Shown: piece after piece, positions 1 to 9,722 of the stretch
Numbering within the stretch: position 1 is the first letter of the stretch
How the letters are laid out: each line of letters starts with the position of its first letter
Source: an uncultured Anaerolineales bacterium
Lineage (GTDB): Bacteria; Chloroflexota; Anaerolineae; Anaerolineales; Villigracilaceae
Assembly (NCBI GenBank): GCA_903884265.1
Contig: CAISEG010000145.1
Coordinates: 1 to 32,158, forward strand
Length of the DNA stretch: 32,158 bases
Direction: 5' to 3'
The notes under the pieces: generated by a model
What the model saw: only the letters and a program-made list of their open reading frames with translations
What the model was told of the DNA's origin: nothing
Database searches by the model: none
Position numbers and translations under genes: made by a program

Positions 1-530
1 AGAAGCCTGCCGCGAACGCCGAAATTGCTCTTACCTTGCTGCGCTGTGTAGGCTGGTTATCGCGCGACGACTTCTCCACCCGCAAGGGCCATGCTCGACC
101 CTTCCTGGAAACGCCCGGGGCGCAGGTACCAGGCATTTGGACATTCGATTATTCCATTATTCCGCATGCTGGCAATTGGCAGAAAGCTTACCTTCAGGCT
201 TACGCTTTCGAAACACCGTTGCGCCTCGTCTCTACCGGTTTGCACGCTGGAACGCTCCCGGCTTCTGGTTCGTTCGTGAAGTCCGAACCGGCAGCATTTG
301 TCGTCAGCTCCGTCAAACAAAGCGCAGACTGGCGCGGCTGGGTGATGCGCGGTTACAATATCACCGGCGAGCCGCTCAATGTGACCATCAAACCTTGGAA
401 GCCGTTCAAAAAGGTGGAGCAGGTCAATTTGGCGGAGGAAAAACAAGCCTCGTTGAAACCCGACAAGGATGGCTGTGTAACCTTCCCCGTACGTTGGCAT
501 GAAATTGTCAGCCTGCGCTTTCAGAATTAA
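1..530 (+). CDS. C-terminal part of a GH38-like alpha-mannosidase (5' truncated by window edge)
   Basis: Reading frame open to the window edge (…NAEIALTLLRCVGWLSRDDFSTRKGHA…PGAQVPG…FDYSIIPHAGNW…), typical of GH38 C-terminal regions; stop at 528-530. Confidence 0.8.
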   Translation, partial: KPAANAEIALTLLRCVGWLSRDDFSTRKGHARPFLETPGAQVPGIWTFDYSIIPHAGNWQKAYLQAYAFETPLRLVSTGLHAGTLPASGSFVKSEPAAFVVSSVKQSADWRGWVMRGYNITGEPLNVTIKPWKPFKKVEQVNLAEEKQASLKPDKDGCVTFPVRWHEIVSLRFQN

Positions 531-581
531 CAAAAACAGGGCGACCCAAAGTGGTCGCCCTGGCCTTTATTGGTTGGAAAT

Positions 582-911
582 CTACAAGGATTTCAAATAT
601 CGCAGGCAGGCAATCATGGCAGCGGTGGATGCGACCACCCATACCGCCAGGACAACATATGAATAAATGTCAAGCGAGATCCCTGGAATAAAGAAAAATC
701 CGGCTGCTGCCAGAGCCAAAACCAGACCGGTCGCCAGTAGCCATTTTCCGCTGAACCTGTTCACCGGATACCAGATGTCCGGGTTTTCCATCGTCTTCTT
801 CACCCGGAAGCCATAAAATCCATTCGGGGGGATCTTTCCCGTGATCATCGGAACAGAAAGGGCCATTAATAGTATTCCGCTGAATAGGTACATGCTCAAT
901 AGGATTAACAA
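582..911 (-). CDS. SdpI-family small membrane protein
   Basis: 109 aa, three hydrophobic segments, 'GKIPPNGFYGFRVKKTMENPDIWYPVNRFSGKW' is the SdpI-family signature region. Confidence 0.75.
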   Translation of the reverse strand: MLILLSMYLFSGILLMALSVPMITGKIPPNGFYGFRVKKTMENPDIWYPVNRFSGKWLLATGLVLALAAAGFFFIPGISLDIYSYVVLAVWVVASTAAMIACLRYLKSL

Positions 912-926
912 GGATTCCTCCAGGGT

Positions 927-1319
927 TTAGATGCTTTTTCCGGATGCCTCGCTGTTCGTTAAGAAATCCCCGATCCGGCGGCGGAAGAGATTCATATCGA
1001 ACGGCTTTGACCAGATGTCGTTGGCTCCCGCGTCCAGTGCCAGTTCCCTTTCACCTTCGCAGTTCATGGCAGTGAGCATCACAATCGGGATTTTCGCGCT
1101 GATCGGTGGCTGCCGCATCTTCCGGCATAATTCGTATCCGTTCATATCCGGCATCATCACATCCAGGAGGGCTAGGTCGGGTTTATTATTTATTATTGAT
1201 TGGATTGCTTCAGAACCGTTGTGAGCCATCCTCACCTGGTAGCCTTCTAATTCTAGTATTTTTCCTAGAAGTACTAGGTTAATATCATTATCGTCAACAA
1301 CCAGGATTTGAAACGGCAT
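927..1319 (-). CDS. Stand-alone response regulator receiver-domain protein
   Basis: MPFQILVVDDND…LLDVMMPDMNGYELCRKM…VMLTA…GANDIWSKPF: complete receiver, no output domain. ATG at 1319 preferred over GTG at 1331 because AGGTGG lies upstream. Confidence 0.85.
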   Translation of the reverse strand: MPFQILVVDDNDINLVLLGKILELEGYQVRMAHNGSEAIQSIINNKPDLALLDVMMPDMNGYELCRKMRQPPISAKIPIVMLTAMNCEGERELALDAGANDIWSKPFDMNLFRRRIGDFLTNSEASGKSI

Positions 1320-1526
1320 AAGCTTAACCACCTTTCCATGAACAATACACGATTAACCACCAATTCGTCAAGCTATAAAGCAAGGTTTGTTGGGTTTTTT
1401 CAAAATCAAAAAGTGTCCCTTTTTATAAGCTGCTTTTCTCTGGGATTTAGTGGGATTCACTCACCCAATCACGCGTTTTTTATCTGTTACTTCGATTCCT
1501 GAGACCCCTCTTGATGCGAGGTCGGC

Positions 1527-1547
1527 TATAATAGGTCCATTCGGAGG
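1527..1547 (+). promoter_or_regulatory. -10 TATAAT (1527-1532) plus Shine-Dalgarno (GGAGG, 1543-1547) of upp
   Basis: ctaTAATaggtccattcGGAGGaatcATG; predicted leader only about 13 nt. Confidence 0.55.
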
Positions 1548-1551
1548 AATC

Positions 1552-2178
1552 ATGTCAAACGTCTTTGCTTCCCAACATCCGCTCGTCGCTCATAAACTAT
1601 CCCGCTTGCGCGATAGGAACACAGAACCCAAAAAATTTCGTGAGCTTGTTCGTGAGCTTGCTGCCCTTTTGGCCTACGAAGCCACCGCTGACTTGGTCAC
1701 GGTTCCCCGTCCTCTGGAGACACCCCTCACTTCGATGACCGGCTCCGAACTAAAAGAAAAGATCGGTCTCGTCCCGATCCTGCGGGCTGGATTGGGGATG
1801 GTGGAGGGCTTCTGGGAATTAATGCCTACCGCTGAGGTCTGGCATATCGGCCTGTACCGTGATGAAAAGACCCTTAAGCCGGTGCAATATTACAACAAAC
1901 TGCCGGTCGAGCCAACCGTTTCCGTCTGTCTTATCCTGGATCCGATGCTCGCCACTGGCGGTTCGGCGGTTGCCACCACCGCCATCGTCAAGCGCTGGGG
2001 TGTCAAGAAGATCAAGTTCGTCGGTCTCATCGGCGCGCCGGAAGGTATTGCAACCATGCAAGCTGCTCATCCGGATGTACCCATCTACCTGGCTGCCATC
2101 GACGACCACCTGAACGAACGTGGTTATATCTTACCTGGCCTCGGCGACGCCGGCGACCGCCAATTTGGAACTGGATGA
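1552..2178 (+). CDS. upp: Uracil phosphoribosyltransferase
   Basis: [36 protein letters not shown]…[14 protein letters not shown]…[11 protein letters not shown]…; ATG at 1552 follows GGAGG, so the ORF-track start at 1450 is too far upstream. Confidence 0.95.
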   Translation: MSNVFASQHPLVAHKLSRLRDRNTEPKKFRELVRELAALLAYEATADLVTVPRPLETPLTSMTGSELKEKIGLVPILRAGLGMVEGFWELMPTAEVWHIGLYRDEKTLKPVQYYNKLPVEPTVSVCLILDPMLATGGSAVATTAIVKRWGVKKIKFVGLIGAPEGIATMQAAHPDVPIYLAAIDDHLNERGYILPGLGDAGDRQFGTG

Positions 2179-2221
2179 GGATTATTCCAAAAATCTTAAG
2201 ATGTTTTATTGGAATTGCGAA

Positions 2222-2839
2222 ATGGTCGTCTGCCCCTGGTGTGGAACGAATTACGCAGCTTTTCAATCCAATTGCAGCAAATGCGGCGGGCCGATCCAAG
2301 CCGTGCAAGCTGTCCCAGCCTTGCCTAGCGAACCCGAGCTGGTTATGCCGCCTCCCCCTCCGCGCGAAATCGCCGATAATTACCGCTGGAAATTGATGCT
2401 TGCTGACTCCTGGTCGATGGGCGCAGCCACATTCGCACTGATTGGAGCAATTTTCTTCCTCGTCGGTTTGGTACTGGCCGTTGTCATCGTGACTGCCTTT
2501 GTCGGCATCCCGTTCCTGGGAATTGGATTCTTGTTCCTGGGAGGCAGTGGCGCCGTCTTCTATTGGCGTTATAAGGAAGCCGTGAAAGGAGTCGATATCC
2601 TGCGGAATGGTGAGGCAGTCATCGGGAAGGTTACCCGCGCCGAATTGAACTATTCCGTTCAGGTCAATGGGCGTAATCCATTGACGATCGGTTATCAATT
2701 CCAAGTGGCTGGGAAGGAATATCAAAACACGCTTACCGCCCTGAATCATCTTGATCTGCAATTTGAACCCGGCCAGCGTGTTTGCGTCTTGGTCCTGCCC
2801 AACGCACCAGATTACAATTCGCTTTATCCGCACCCGTGA
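2222..2839 (+). CDS. Zinc-ribbon, two-TM membrane protein with a DUF3592-like C-terminal domain
   Basis: MVVCPWCGTNYAAFQSNCSKCGGPIQ (CxxC…CxxC ribbon), two hydrophobic helices, then a beta-rich tail. ATG at 2201 is an alternative start. Confidence 0.6.
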   Translation: MVVCPWCGTNYAAFQSNCSKCGGPIQAVQAVPALPSEPELVMPPPPPREIADNYRWKLMLADSWSMGAATFALIGAIFFLVGLVLAVVIVTAFVGIPFLGIGFLFLGGSGAVFYWRYKEAVKGVDILRNGEAVIGKVTRAELNYSVQVNGRNPLTIGYQFQVAGKEYQNTLTALNHLDLQFEPGQRVCVLVLPNAPDYNSLYPHP

Positions 2840-2934
2840 GAATACGGCCGGCTGGCCCGCCGGGGCAGGTGACATCTGAACGTTGGGCGCTGATTCGGGT
2901 TATATCTCCATTCAGTCCGAAATCACTCCGTAAT

Positions 2935-2973
2935 AAAAAGCAACTGTATTGATCTTCAATACAGTTGCTTTTT
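2935..2973 (-). terminator. Bidirectional intrinsic terminator at the end of the minus-strand yvcK-gap-pgk-tpiA-M50 run
   Basis: aaaaagcaactgtattga-tct-tcaatacagttgcttttt: 18-bp perfect stem, 3-nt loop, A-tract and T-tract on both sides; lies between convergent genes. Confidence 0.9.
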
Positions 2974-2975
2974 CG

Positions 2976-3740
2976 TCACCCCACATCCACCCCGCTCAAC
3001 CTGCTCAGGATCTGATGCAATATCAAGAATGGGAAAATTAACAAGACGTGCAGCACTCCGCTCAGCCCGAAGATCAAAGCCAGCGCCCTCAGGAACTGGT
3101 TGAACGGTGGCGCCAGGTTCGCCAGCATCCAGGTCCCCGCCCCAGCCAGGATTGCTACTGCCACCAGCCCCACGACCGATAATCCCAACGGCAGCCAGGC
3201 ATCTCGGTCGGACTGTGAGGGCATCATCGTGCTGCTGATGGTGAAGGTCAGGTAGAACCACAACCAGAAATCGGGTGCCTGGGGTACAGCTGCCAGTATT
3301 CCCCAGAATGCACCCCAATTCGCGCTGCGCGCCAGGTCCCAGAGTGGCAGTAAGTGCATTTGATAAATGGCTGCATACGCCACGAATAGGCTGCCTGTGA
3401 CCAGGGGTGCCAACCCGATCAGTGCGTCCCGCACGAACCCACCCGATGCGGTTTCAACATATCCCAGGCGGAGCTTGCCATTGGGTTGCGCTTGAGGAAT
3501 GAGCGAGAATTCTCCGGTTTGTACACCGAGGAGTTTTGCCGAGAGAAAATGGCTGAGTTCATGCAATAATACACCCGGAAAGAAGATCAGGGCGAAGATC
3601 ACCTGCGTGACACCGATATTTCGGGTCAGGATGAGAAAGAACGCCTGGATCTCGCGGTGCAGGGATCGCTGAAGAAAAACGAAGAGCACCAGCGCCGCCA
3701 ACAGCCACAGCAGACCATCAAACGCCAGGACGTAACTCAA
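2976..3740 (-). CDS. M50-like membrane metalloprotease-family protein
   Basis: 254 aa, multiple TM segments, HExxH in 'FFPGVLLHELSHFLSAKLLGV'. TTG start with GGAG 7 nt upstream; an in-frame TGA lies shortly upstream. Confidence 0.65.
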   Translation of the reverse strand: MSYVLAFDGLLWLLAALVLFVFLQRSLHREIQAFFLILTRNIGVTQVIFALIFFPGVLLHELSHFLSAKLLGVQTGEFSLIPQAQPNGKLRLGYVETASGGFVRDALIGLAPLVTGSLFVAYAAIYQMHLLPLWDLARSANWGAFWGILAAVPQAPDFWLWFYLTFTISSTMMPSQSDRDAWLPLGLSVVGLVAVAILAGAGTWMLANLAPPFNQFLRALALIFGLSGVLHVLLIFPFLILHQILSRLSGVDVG

Positions 3741-3762
3741 TGCATCGCTCCAGATTCAAAAC

Positions 3763-3797
3763 AAGTGACGCGATTGAGATCCTCCTTCGCGTCACTT
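3763..3797 (-). other. tpiA/M50 intergenic hairpin
   Basis: aagtgacgcg / cgcgtcactt 10-bp perfect stem, 15-nt loop. On the minus strand the loop carries AAGGAGG and the hairpin is followed by GTTTTG. Confidence 0.6.
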
Positions 3798-3818
3798 CGC
3801 TATACAGGTCTTTCTGGG

Positions 3819-4583
3819 TTATGCTCGTTTTGCCGCCGCCTGCACAATGGCGACGAACTCGTCTACTTTCAGGCTCGCCCCGCCGACCAGCGCCCCGTCG
3901 ATCTCGGGCTGGCCGAAGAACTCCGCTGCATTAGCCGCTGTCACCGAGCCACCGTAGAGCACGCGGACAGATTGCCCTGTTTGCTCACCGTACATCTCAG
4001 ACAGAGGCTTGCGGATGAAATCACGGATGACAGCATTGGCATTCTCGCTGGTCGAAGCGCGCCCAGTCCCTATTGCCCACACCGGTTCGTAAGCCACCAC
4101 GCATTGCGCTGCGAACTCTGGGTCGAGGTCTTTGAGTCCCACCCGGATCTGACGCGAGACCACTTCCGCCGTCCGTCCAGACTCGTACTCGCCCAGGGTC
4201 TCGCCAACGCACACGATCGGGATTAATTTCGCGCTTAGCGCCGCCGCGGTTTTCTTGTTCACTGTCTCGTCGGTCTCGCTGAAATACGTCCGCCGCTCGG
4301 AGTGACCGACGATGATGTACATGCAAAACTCCGCTACCATCCCGGGTGCAACCTCGCCGGTGAATGCGCCCTTTGCTTCCCAGTACATATTCTGTGCCCC
4401 GAGACCGATATCGGTTCCCTGCAGGAGTGCGCCAACCGGGAAGATCGCCATGAATGGCGGGCAGAGCACCTTTTCCACCTCTGTGATTCCTCCCAGGATC
4501 GGGGTCATCTCGCTGACGAGCGAACGCGCCTCAGCAATGGTTTTATTCATTTTCCAGTTCCCGGCTACAAACGGTTTTCTCAT
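3819..4583 (-). CDS. tpiA: Triosephosphate isomerase
   Basis: MRKPFVAGNWKMNKT…IVGHSERR…VVAYEPVWAIGTGR…VLYGGSV…GALVGGASLK. Confidence 0.97.
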   Translation of the reverse strand: MRKPFVAGNWKMNKTIAEARSLVSEMTPILGGITEVEKVLCPPFMAIFPVGALLQGTDIGLGAQNMYWEAKGAFTGEVAPGMVAEFCMYIIVGHSERRTYFSETDETVNKKTAAALSAKLIPIVCVGETLGEYESGRTAEVVSRQIRVGLKDLDPEFAAQCVVAYEPVWAIGTGRASTSENANAVIRDFIRKPLSEMYGEQTGQSVRVLYGGSVTAANAAEFFGQPEIDGALVGGASLKVDEFVAIVQAAAKRA

Positions 4584-4714
4584 GATGGCATTATCCCTTC
4601 GATATTTAGGTTTTCTGTGACTATGTTATCCCGGATAGATAGAATATTTTTTGTATTAAAAGACACATGCTCGCACCATGAAGGTTTGGTGGGAGGACCT
4701 AATAAGCATGAAAA

Positions 4715-4745
4715 CGCAGGACGGGTTTTCTATGCCCGTCCTGCG
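4715..4745 (-). terminator. pgk/tpiA intergenic hairpin (weak terminator, attenuator or processing element)
   Basis: cgcaggacggg / cccgtcctgcg, 11-bp perfect stem, 9-nt loop; followed on the minus strand by TTTTC. Confidence 0.6.
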
Positions 4746-4757
4746 GATCATCAACGT

Positions 4758-5930
4758 TTATTTATTCAGCAGTGCCGCCACGCCCGGCAGTTCCTTGCCT
4801 TCCAGGAACTCCAAAGAGGCCCCGCCTCCTGTGGAGACGTGTGTCATCTGCTTGGCAACGCCCGCTTTCTTGACCGCGCTGGCGCTGTCGCCGCCGCCAA
4901 TGACGGTGGTCGCGCCAGAATCGGCCAGAAGTCTCGCCAGGGCAAAGGTTCCTTCGGCGAACTTGGGCATTTCAAACACGCCCACTGGTCCGTTCCAGAC
5001 AATTAATTTGGCGCCTTTAAGTGTTTCTTTATAGACAGCAATAGTCTTGGGACCGACGTCCATCATCCGCCAGCCGGCTGGGATTTTGTCTACATCCACG
5101 GTCTGGCTGTTGGCTTCCGCCTCGAACTTATCGGCTATCACCGCATCCGCTGGTAGCACGATCCGGCTGCCGGACTTTGCCAGGATGGTTTTTGCCAGGT
5201 CGATCGAACCAGCTTCCACCAGGCTGTCTTGCATGTTCAGGCCTTTGGCTGCCAGGAAAGTATTAGCCATTCCGCCGCCAATGATGAGTTTGTCGCATTT
5301 GGTCAGCAGGTTTTCCACCACCAGGATTTTATCGCTGATCTTGGCGCCCCCTAAAATGGCAATATAGGGATGTTCGGGGTTGGCGGTCGCCCGGCCGAGG
5401 TATTCGAGTTCCTTTTCCATCAGGAAGCCGGAAACAGCCGGTAGAAAATGTGCCACGCCCTCAGTCGAGGAATGAGCGCGGTGAGCTGAGCCAAACGCGT
5501 CGTTTACGTACACATCGCCCAGCGCGGCCATCTTCTTCGCCAGTTCCATGTCATTCTTCTCTTCTTCGGGGTGGAACCGGGTATTCTCGAGCATGATCAC
5601 GCCGCCTGGCTTGAGCGCTTTCGCCATCTTCTCCACTTCTGGCCCAACGCAATCCGGTGCCATCTGGACTGGGATGCCGAGGGCTCCAGCCAGCACTTCC
5701 GCTGCGGGCTTCAGGCTTAACTCGGGATCAAATCCACCCTTTGGGCGTCCCAGGTGGCTCATCAGTAACAGGGATGCCCCCTGACTGAGTATGTATTTGA
5801 TCGTTGGGAGAGAGGCTTGGATGCGTTTATCGTCGGTGACCTTTCCACCTTCCATTGGGACGTTGAAGTCCACCCGCATCAGCACGCGCTTGCCTTTTAT
5901 GTCAATATCCTTAACGGTTTTCTTATTCAT
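4758..5930 (-). CDS. pgk: Phosphoglycerate kinase
   Basis: [25 protein letters not shown]…[10 protein letters not shown]…[15 protein letters not shown]…[13 protein letters not shown]…[19 protein letters not shown]. Confidence 0.97.
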   Translation of the reverse strand: MNKKTVKDIDIKGKRVLMRVDFNVPMEGGKVTDDKRIQASLPTIKYILSQGASLLLMSHLGRPKGGFDPELSLKPAAEVLAGALGIPVQMAPDCVGPEVEKMAKALKPGGVIMLENTRFHPEEEKNDMELAKKMAALGDVYVNDAFGSAHRAHSSTEGVAHFLPAVSGFLMEKELEYLGRATANPEHPYIAILGGAKISDKILVVENLLTKCDKLIIGGGMANTFLAAKGLNMQDSLVEAGSIDLAKTILAKSGSRIVLPADAVIADKFEAEANSQTVDVDKIPAGWRMMDVGPKTIAVYKETLKGAKLIVWNGPVGVFEMPKFAEGTFALARLLADSGATTVIGGGDSASAVKKAGVAKQMTHVSTGGGASLEFLEGKELPGVAALLNK

Positions 5931-5946
5931 AGTTCACCCTCATTAA

Positions 5947-5967
5947 GGGCAGGCTTTGGGCCTGCCC
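5947..5967 (-). other. gap/pgk intergenic hairpin
   Basis: gggcaggc-tttgg-gcctgccc: 8-bp perfect stem between the gap stop and the pgk start. Confidence 0.55.
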
Positions 5968-5977
5968 CTATAGATCC

Positions 5978-7036
5978 TTAGAGAGACTTTGCCATCAACG
6001 CGGCCAGATCTGCAGTGCGCACGGAGTAGCCCCATTCGTTATCGTACCAGGCCACCACCTTGACAAAGTTGTTTTCAGTTTTGCCAAGGACACTCGTGAA
6101 CGGCAGGTCCACCGACGAGCTGTGCGGATCACCCTTGTAGTCGATGCTGACAAGTGGTTCGTCGATCGCCTGCAGGATGCCTTTATTGCGCGGTAGCTTG
6201 GCTGCATCCCGGAAGGCTTGGCGCAATTCGTCGCTGGTGGTGGATTTCTCTAGCTCGGCGGTAAAGTCCACTACAGAGACGGTCGAAGTTGGCACCCGCA
6301 AGGCGTAACCCTCGAACTTACCCTTCAGGTTTGGGATCACCAGGGAGATGGCTTTGGCTGCCCCGGTGGTCGTCGGGATGATGTTCATCGCCGCCGCCCG
6401 CGCCCTCCGCAAGTCTGAATGCGGCATGTCAAGGATCTTCTGGTCATTGGTGTACGCGTGGATTGTGGTCATGAAAGCCCGCTTGATTACGTACTTGTCA
6501 TGTACTACTTTTGCTGCTGGAGCCAGGCAGTTTGTGGTGCACGAAGCATTCGAGACCACGTGGTGAGTCTTCGGGTCGTATTTGTCTTCGTTCACACCCA
6601 TTACGATAGTAATATCTTCGCCTTCGGCTGGTGCGGAAATGATGACTTTCTTGGCCCCGCCGGAGGTGATATGGTTGACAGCTCCCTTGACGGTCTTGCC
6701 CTTCTTGTTGACGCCATCATTCTTGATGGTGAAAAGACCGGTGGACTCGATCACGATCTCCACACCCAGGTCCTTCCACGGAATTGCGGATGGATCGGTC
6801 TCTTTAAAGGCCATAACCTTCTTGCCGTCGATGAGCAGATGGTCCTCGGCAAATTCAACCGTGCCGTCAAAACGGCCATAGTTCGAGTCGTACTTGAGCA
6901 GGTGCGCCATGGTTTTCATGTCGCCGATATCATTGAAAGCAACTACTTCCAATTCTTCGGGATAATAATCCCGTATGGCTTTTAAAACCTGGCGGCCGAT
7001 TCGGCCAAAACCGTTGATCCCTACTTTGACTGACAT
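5978..7036 (-). CDS. gap: Glyceraldehyde-3-phosphate dehydrogenase, type I
   Basis: [21 protein letters not shown]…[16 protein letters not shown]…[11 protein letters not shown]. Start set to ATG 7036 after AAGGAGatctacc. Confidence 0.97.
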   Translation of the reverse strand: MSVKVGINGFGRIGRQVLKAIRDYYPEELEVVAFNDIGDMKTMAHLLKYDSNYGRFDGTVEFAEDHLLIDGKKVMAFKETDPSAIPWKDLGVEIVIESTGLFTIKNDGVNKKGKTVKGAVNHITSGGAKKVIISAPAEGEDITIVMGVNEDKYDPKTHHVVSNASCTTNCLAPAAKVVHDKYVIKRAFMTTIHAYTNDQKILDMPHSDLRRARAAAMNIIPTTTGAAKAISLVIPNLKGKFEGYALRVPTSTVSVVDFTAELEKSTTSDELRQAFRDAAKLPRNKGILQAIDEPLVSIDYKGDPHSSSVDLPFTSVLGKTENNFVKVVAWYDNEWGYSVRTADLAALMAKSL

Positions 7037-7072
7037 GGTAGATCTCCTTATGATATGAATGGGATTTAATTT

Positions 7073-7088
7073 CAACGCTATTGCGTTG
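7073..7088 (-). other. Small hairpin spanning the yvcK stop codon
   Basis: caacgc-tatt-gcgttg: 6-bp stem, 4-nt loop. Confidence 0.4.
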
Positions 7089-8424
7089 CTTGTTCCCTTA
7101 TGATCGGCCCGGTGCGCTCATTATAAAGATCCATCAGCACTTGGGCCAGTTTAACCGCCTCGTGATATCCTGTCTGCTTGTGGTCGGCAAGGTCGGAGAG
7201 ATACAAACGGGGATCGTCCTTAAGCATCTCATCCACCTTCACCCACTGCATGCCATTTTCCAACTTTTTATCATACCATGAATTGCAGACGATGACGTCC
7301 ACAAGTTCCGGGCCGACCATCTCTTCCAGTGCCCGGATATGGTCCCCCGATGAATATTCGTCGGTCTCACCTTGTTGAGTGGCAATATTCGAGATAAAAA
7401 TTTTTAAGGCCCGGCTGGATCGGATCGCTTGAAGCAGGTCGCCTACCAGGAGATTGGGCAGGATGCTTGTATAAAGGCTGCCAGGCCCGATCACGATCAT
7501 GTCCGCGGCCAGGATTGCCTGGATGACAGGTGGGAATGCCGGAGCATTATCCGGTTCAAGCCATACCCGGCTGACACGTCCTGACGCTCTGGGGATCTGG
7601 CTCTCGCCTTCCACCCGCACCTCGTTCTGGGAGTTCGGTAATATCACATCCGCCACCAGCCGGACGTTATGCAGTGTAGCCGGGAGAACCTGTCCATGCA
7701 CCGAGAGGGCTCGCCCGGATTCAGCGATTGCTTTCTCGAAATTACCGGTAATGTCTGTCAGGGCTGAAATAAACAGGTTGCCAAACGAATGCCCGCCCAG
7801 GCCTGTATCTTCTCCAAACCGGTATTGGAAGAGTTGTGTTAAAAGAGCTTCGTCATCCGAGAGGGCTGCCAGGCAATTGCGGATATCTCCTGGCGGGAGG
7901 ATTCCCAGGTTGCGTCGCAGTTCACCCGAAGAACCCCCGTCATCTGCTACCGATACAACCGCTGTCAGGTTATTCGTATACCCCTTCATCCCTCGCAAGA
8001 CCGCCGCGATTCCATGCCCGCCGCCAATGGCAACGATCCGAGGCCCGCGCTCACGTCGGCGGTATTCGGCCACCTGGTCCACCAGCCGCTGACCAGGCCT
8101 CAGGAAAGGTACCAGCAGGGAACGGTTGAGTCTCCATATGCCCAGCCCGATTAACCCAAATCCGAGCCCTGCAAAAATGAGAACGCGCAAGGGGCGTGTC
8201 AGGAATCGTAAGGATATAAAGGATATGATCGGCAGCCACCAGGTATCCGGTGCTGACCGGTACATATCCAGTAAGAATAAGGCCATGCCTGTTCCAATTA
8301 AGGTAATACCGGCTAGCAGTACCAGGAACCAGCGTTTTACTCCAATACCGGGTACGAACCATTGAAAGAATCGAGAAAGCCCCCGCCAGATGGAATGGAA
8401 CCAGGTGCGAAACCGTCTAAACAT
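7078..8424 (-). CDS. yvcK: YvcK/CofD-like gluconeogenesis factor with N-terminal membrane segment
   Basis: [55 protein letters not shown]…[15 protein letters not shown]; two hydrophobic N-terminal helices. ATG 8424 (MFRRFRTW) chosen because a -10-like element lies just upstream. Confidence 0.9.
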   Translation of the reverse strand: MFRRFRTWFHSIWRGLSRFFQWFVPGIGVKRWFLVLLAGITLIGTGMALFLLDMYRSAPDTWWLPIISFISLRFLTRPLRVLIFAGLGFGLIGLGIWRLNRSLLVPFLRPGQRLVDQVAEYRRRERGPRIVAIGGGHGIAAVLRGMKGYTNNLTAVVSVADDGGSSGELRRNLGILPPGDIRNCLAALSDDEALLTQLFQYRFGEDTGLGGHSFGNLFISALTDITGNFEKAIAESGRALSVHGQVLPATLHNVRLVADVILPNSQNEVRVEGESQIPRASGRVSRVWLEPDNAPAFPPVIQAILAADMIVIGPGSLYTSILPNLLVGDLLQAIRSSRALKIFISNIATQQGETDEYSSGDHIRALEEMVGPELVDVIVCNSWYDKKLENGMQWVKVDEMLKDDPRLYLSDLADHKQTGYHEAVKLAQVLMDLYNERTGPIIREQATQ

Positions 8425-8431
8425 CTGGAGG

Positions 8432-8440
8432 ATGATAGCA
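8432..8440 (-). promoter_or_regulatory. Extended -10 promoter of yvcK (TGCTATCAT), predicted leaderless
   Basis: Minus strand reads TGC-TATCAT-cctccag-ATG; 7 nt between -10 and start codon. Confidence 0.5.
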
Positions 8441-8744
8441 GTCTTTAAGGGAATAGTCAACTTTAGAACTCCTCTCAAATCAAAGCTCTCAGCAGCCTCT
8501 AGCGAATCACCCCCAGGGAAGTTTGCTGCTGTATCCAGGGATAAGTAGGTTTTGTTGAACGTTATGAAGGCCCCGGTTGGTCGGCCTCCTCCCGGTGCTC
8601 TTCCGCAGGTCTCCTTCGCGACCTTCGTGCCTTTTTCGTGCGATCAATACAAAGCGGTCACGTTAATAATGCGACCGTGCTACGCTAAACAGGGACTTAT
8701 CCATGGGTTCCCCCGCTAACCCGAACTCCTGCTTGCTATCCGCA

Positions 8745-8753
8745 TGTTATAAT
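8745..8753 (+). promoter_or_regulatory. Extended -10 promoter of the ROK kinase (TGTTATAAT), predicted leaderless
   Basis: TGt-TATAAT-ttcaacc-ATG. Confidence 0.6.
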
Positions 8754-8760
8754 TTCAACC

Positions 8761-9702
8761 ATGAGTGTCATTGTTGCAATTGACATCGGCGGCACCCAGT
8801 TACGCGCTGCAGTATATCCCCTAACTGGAACAACGCCCATTACCGTTCAGCGCACCCCTACCCTTGGCATGGAAGACGGTGTTTTTGAGCGTTTGACCGC
8901 CTTGGTTGACTCTGTCTGGCCAATAGAATTGGCCGACGCCATCTCGGTCGCGGCTCCCGGTCCGGTCGATCCTTACAACGGCACGATCATTTCCACCCCC
9001 AATATCCCTGCTTGGACGAACTATCCCCTGGCTGAAATGCTCTCCAAACGCTATAAAGTGCCGGCCTATCTCGGGAATGACGCCAACTTGGCCGCCCTGG
9101 GTGAATGGAAATACGGAGCCGGTCAAGGCCATCACGACGTACTTTACCTCACCATTAGCACCGGCATTGGCGGAGGAGTGATTAGCAGTGATATGCTCAT
9201 CGAAGGCAGTCGCGGTATGGCCACCGAACTCGGACATGTTACCGTCCTCTCCGATGGGCCTGTCTGTTCCTGCGGAGTCCGTGGCCATCTCGAAGCTGTC
9301 GCCTCCGGGCCTGCGATTGCACGATATGTCCTTGAGCAGATTTCTGCTGGTCGCTTATCCACCCTCAGTTCCGTAAAAAACCTCACCGCTCGCGAGGTGG
9401 CTGGAGCCGCCCGCCAGGGGGACGAACTCGCTAAAGAAGCCTTTGTCCGCGCTGGGAATTTTATTGGCCTGGCTGTTGCTGAATTCCTCCACATCTTCAA
9501 TCCATCCATTGTCATCTTTGGCGGCGGTGTCACCCAGAGCGGTAGCTTGATCCTCGATCCGATCACGGAATCCATGAAACGCAATATCATGGATCCATCT
9601 TATCTCTACGGCTTGCAGCTTGCGACGGTTAAATTAGGCGATGACGCTGGTTTGCTCGGCGCCCTCGCTCAAGCCCACATGCGTCTTTCCAAAGTCAGAT
9701 AG
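8761..9702 (+). CDS. ROK-family sugar kinase (glucokinase-like)
   Basis: MSVIVAIDIGGTQLRAA…GNDANLAALGEWKYGAGQGHHDVLYLTISTGIGGGVI…ELGHVTVLSDGPVCSCGVRGHLEAVASG (ROK CxCGxxGC-like zinc region). Confidence 0.92.
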   Translation: MSVIVAIDIGGTQLRAAVYPLTGTTPITVQRTPTLGMEDGVFERLTALVDSVWPIELADAISVAAPGPVDPYNGTIISTPNIPAWTNYPLAEMLSKRYKVPAYLGNDANLAALGEWKYGAGQGHHDVLYLTISTGIGGGVISSDMLIEGSRGMATELGHVTVLSDGPVCSCGVRGHLEAVASGPAIARYVLEQISAGRLSTLSSVKNLTAREVAGAARQGDELAKEAFVRAGNFIGLAVAEFLHIFNPSIVIFGGGVTQSGSLILDPITESMKRNIMDPSYLYGLQLATVKLGDDAGLLGALAQAHMRLSKVR

Positions 9703-9722
9703 ATTACTAGAAGGAGAAGTTC

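Noticed and set aside
2027-2875. 282-aa minus-strand ORF across upp and the zinc-ribbon gene
   Set aside because: Antisense to two supported genes; no motif, unnatural composition.
4302-5006. 234-aa plus-strand ORF across tpiA and pgk
   Set aside because: Antisense shadow of two certain glycolytic genes.
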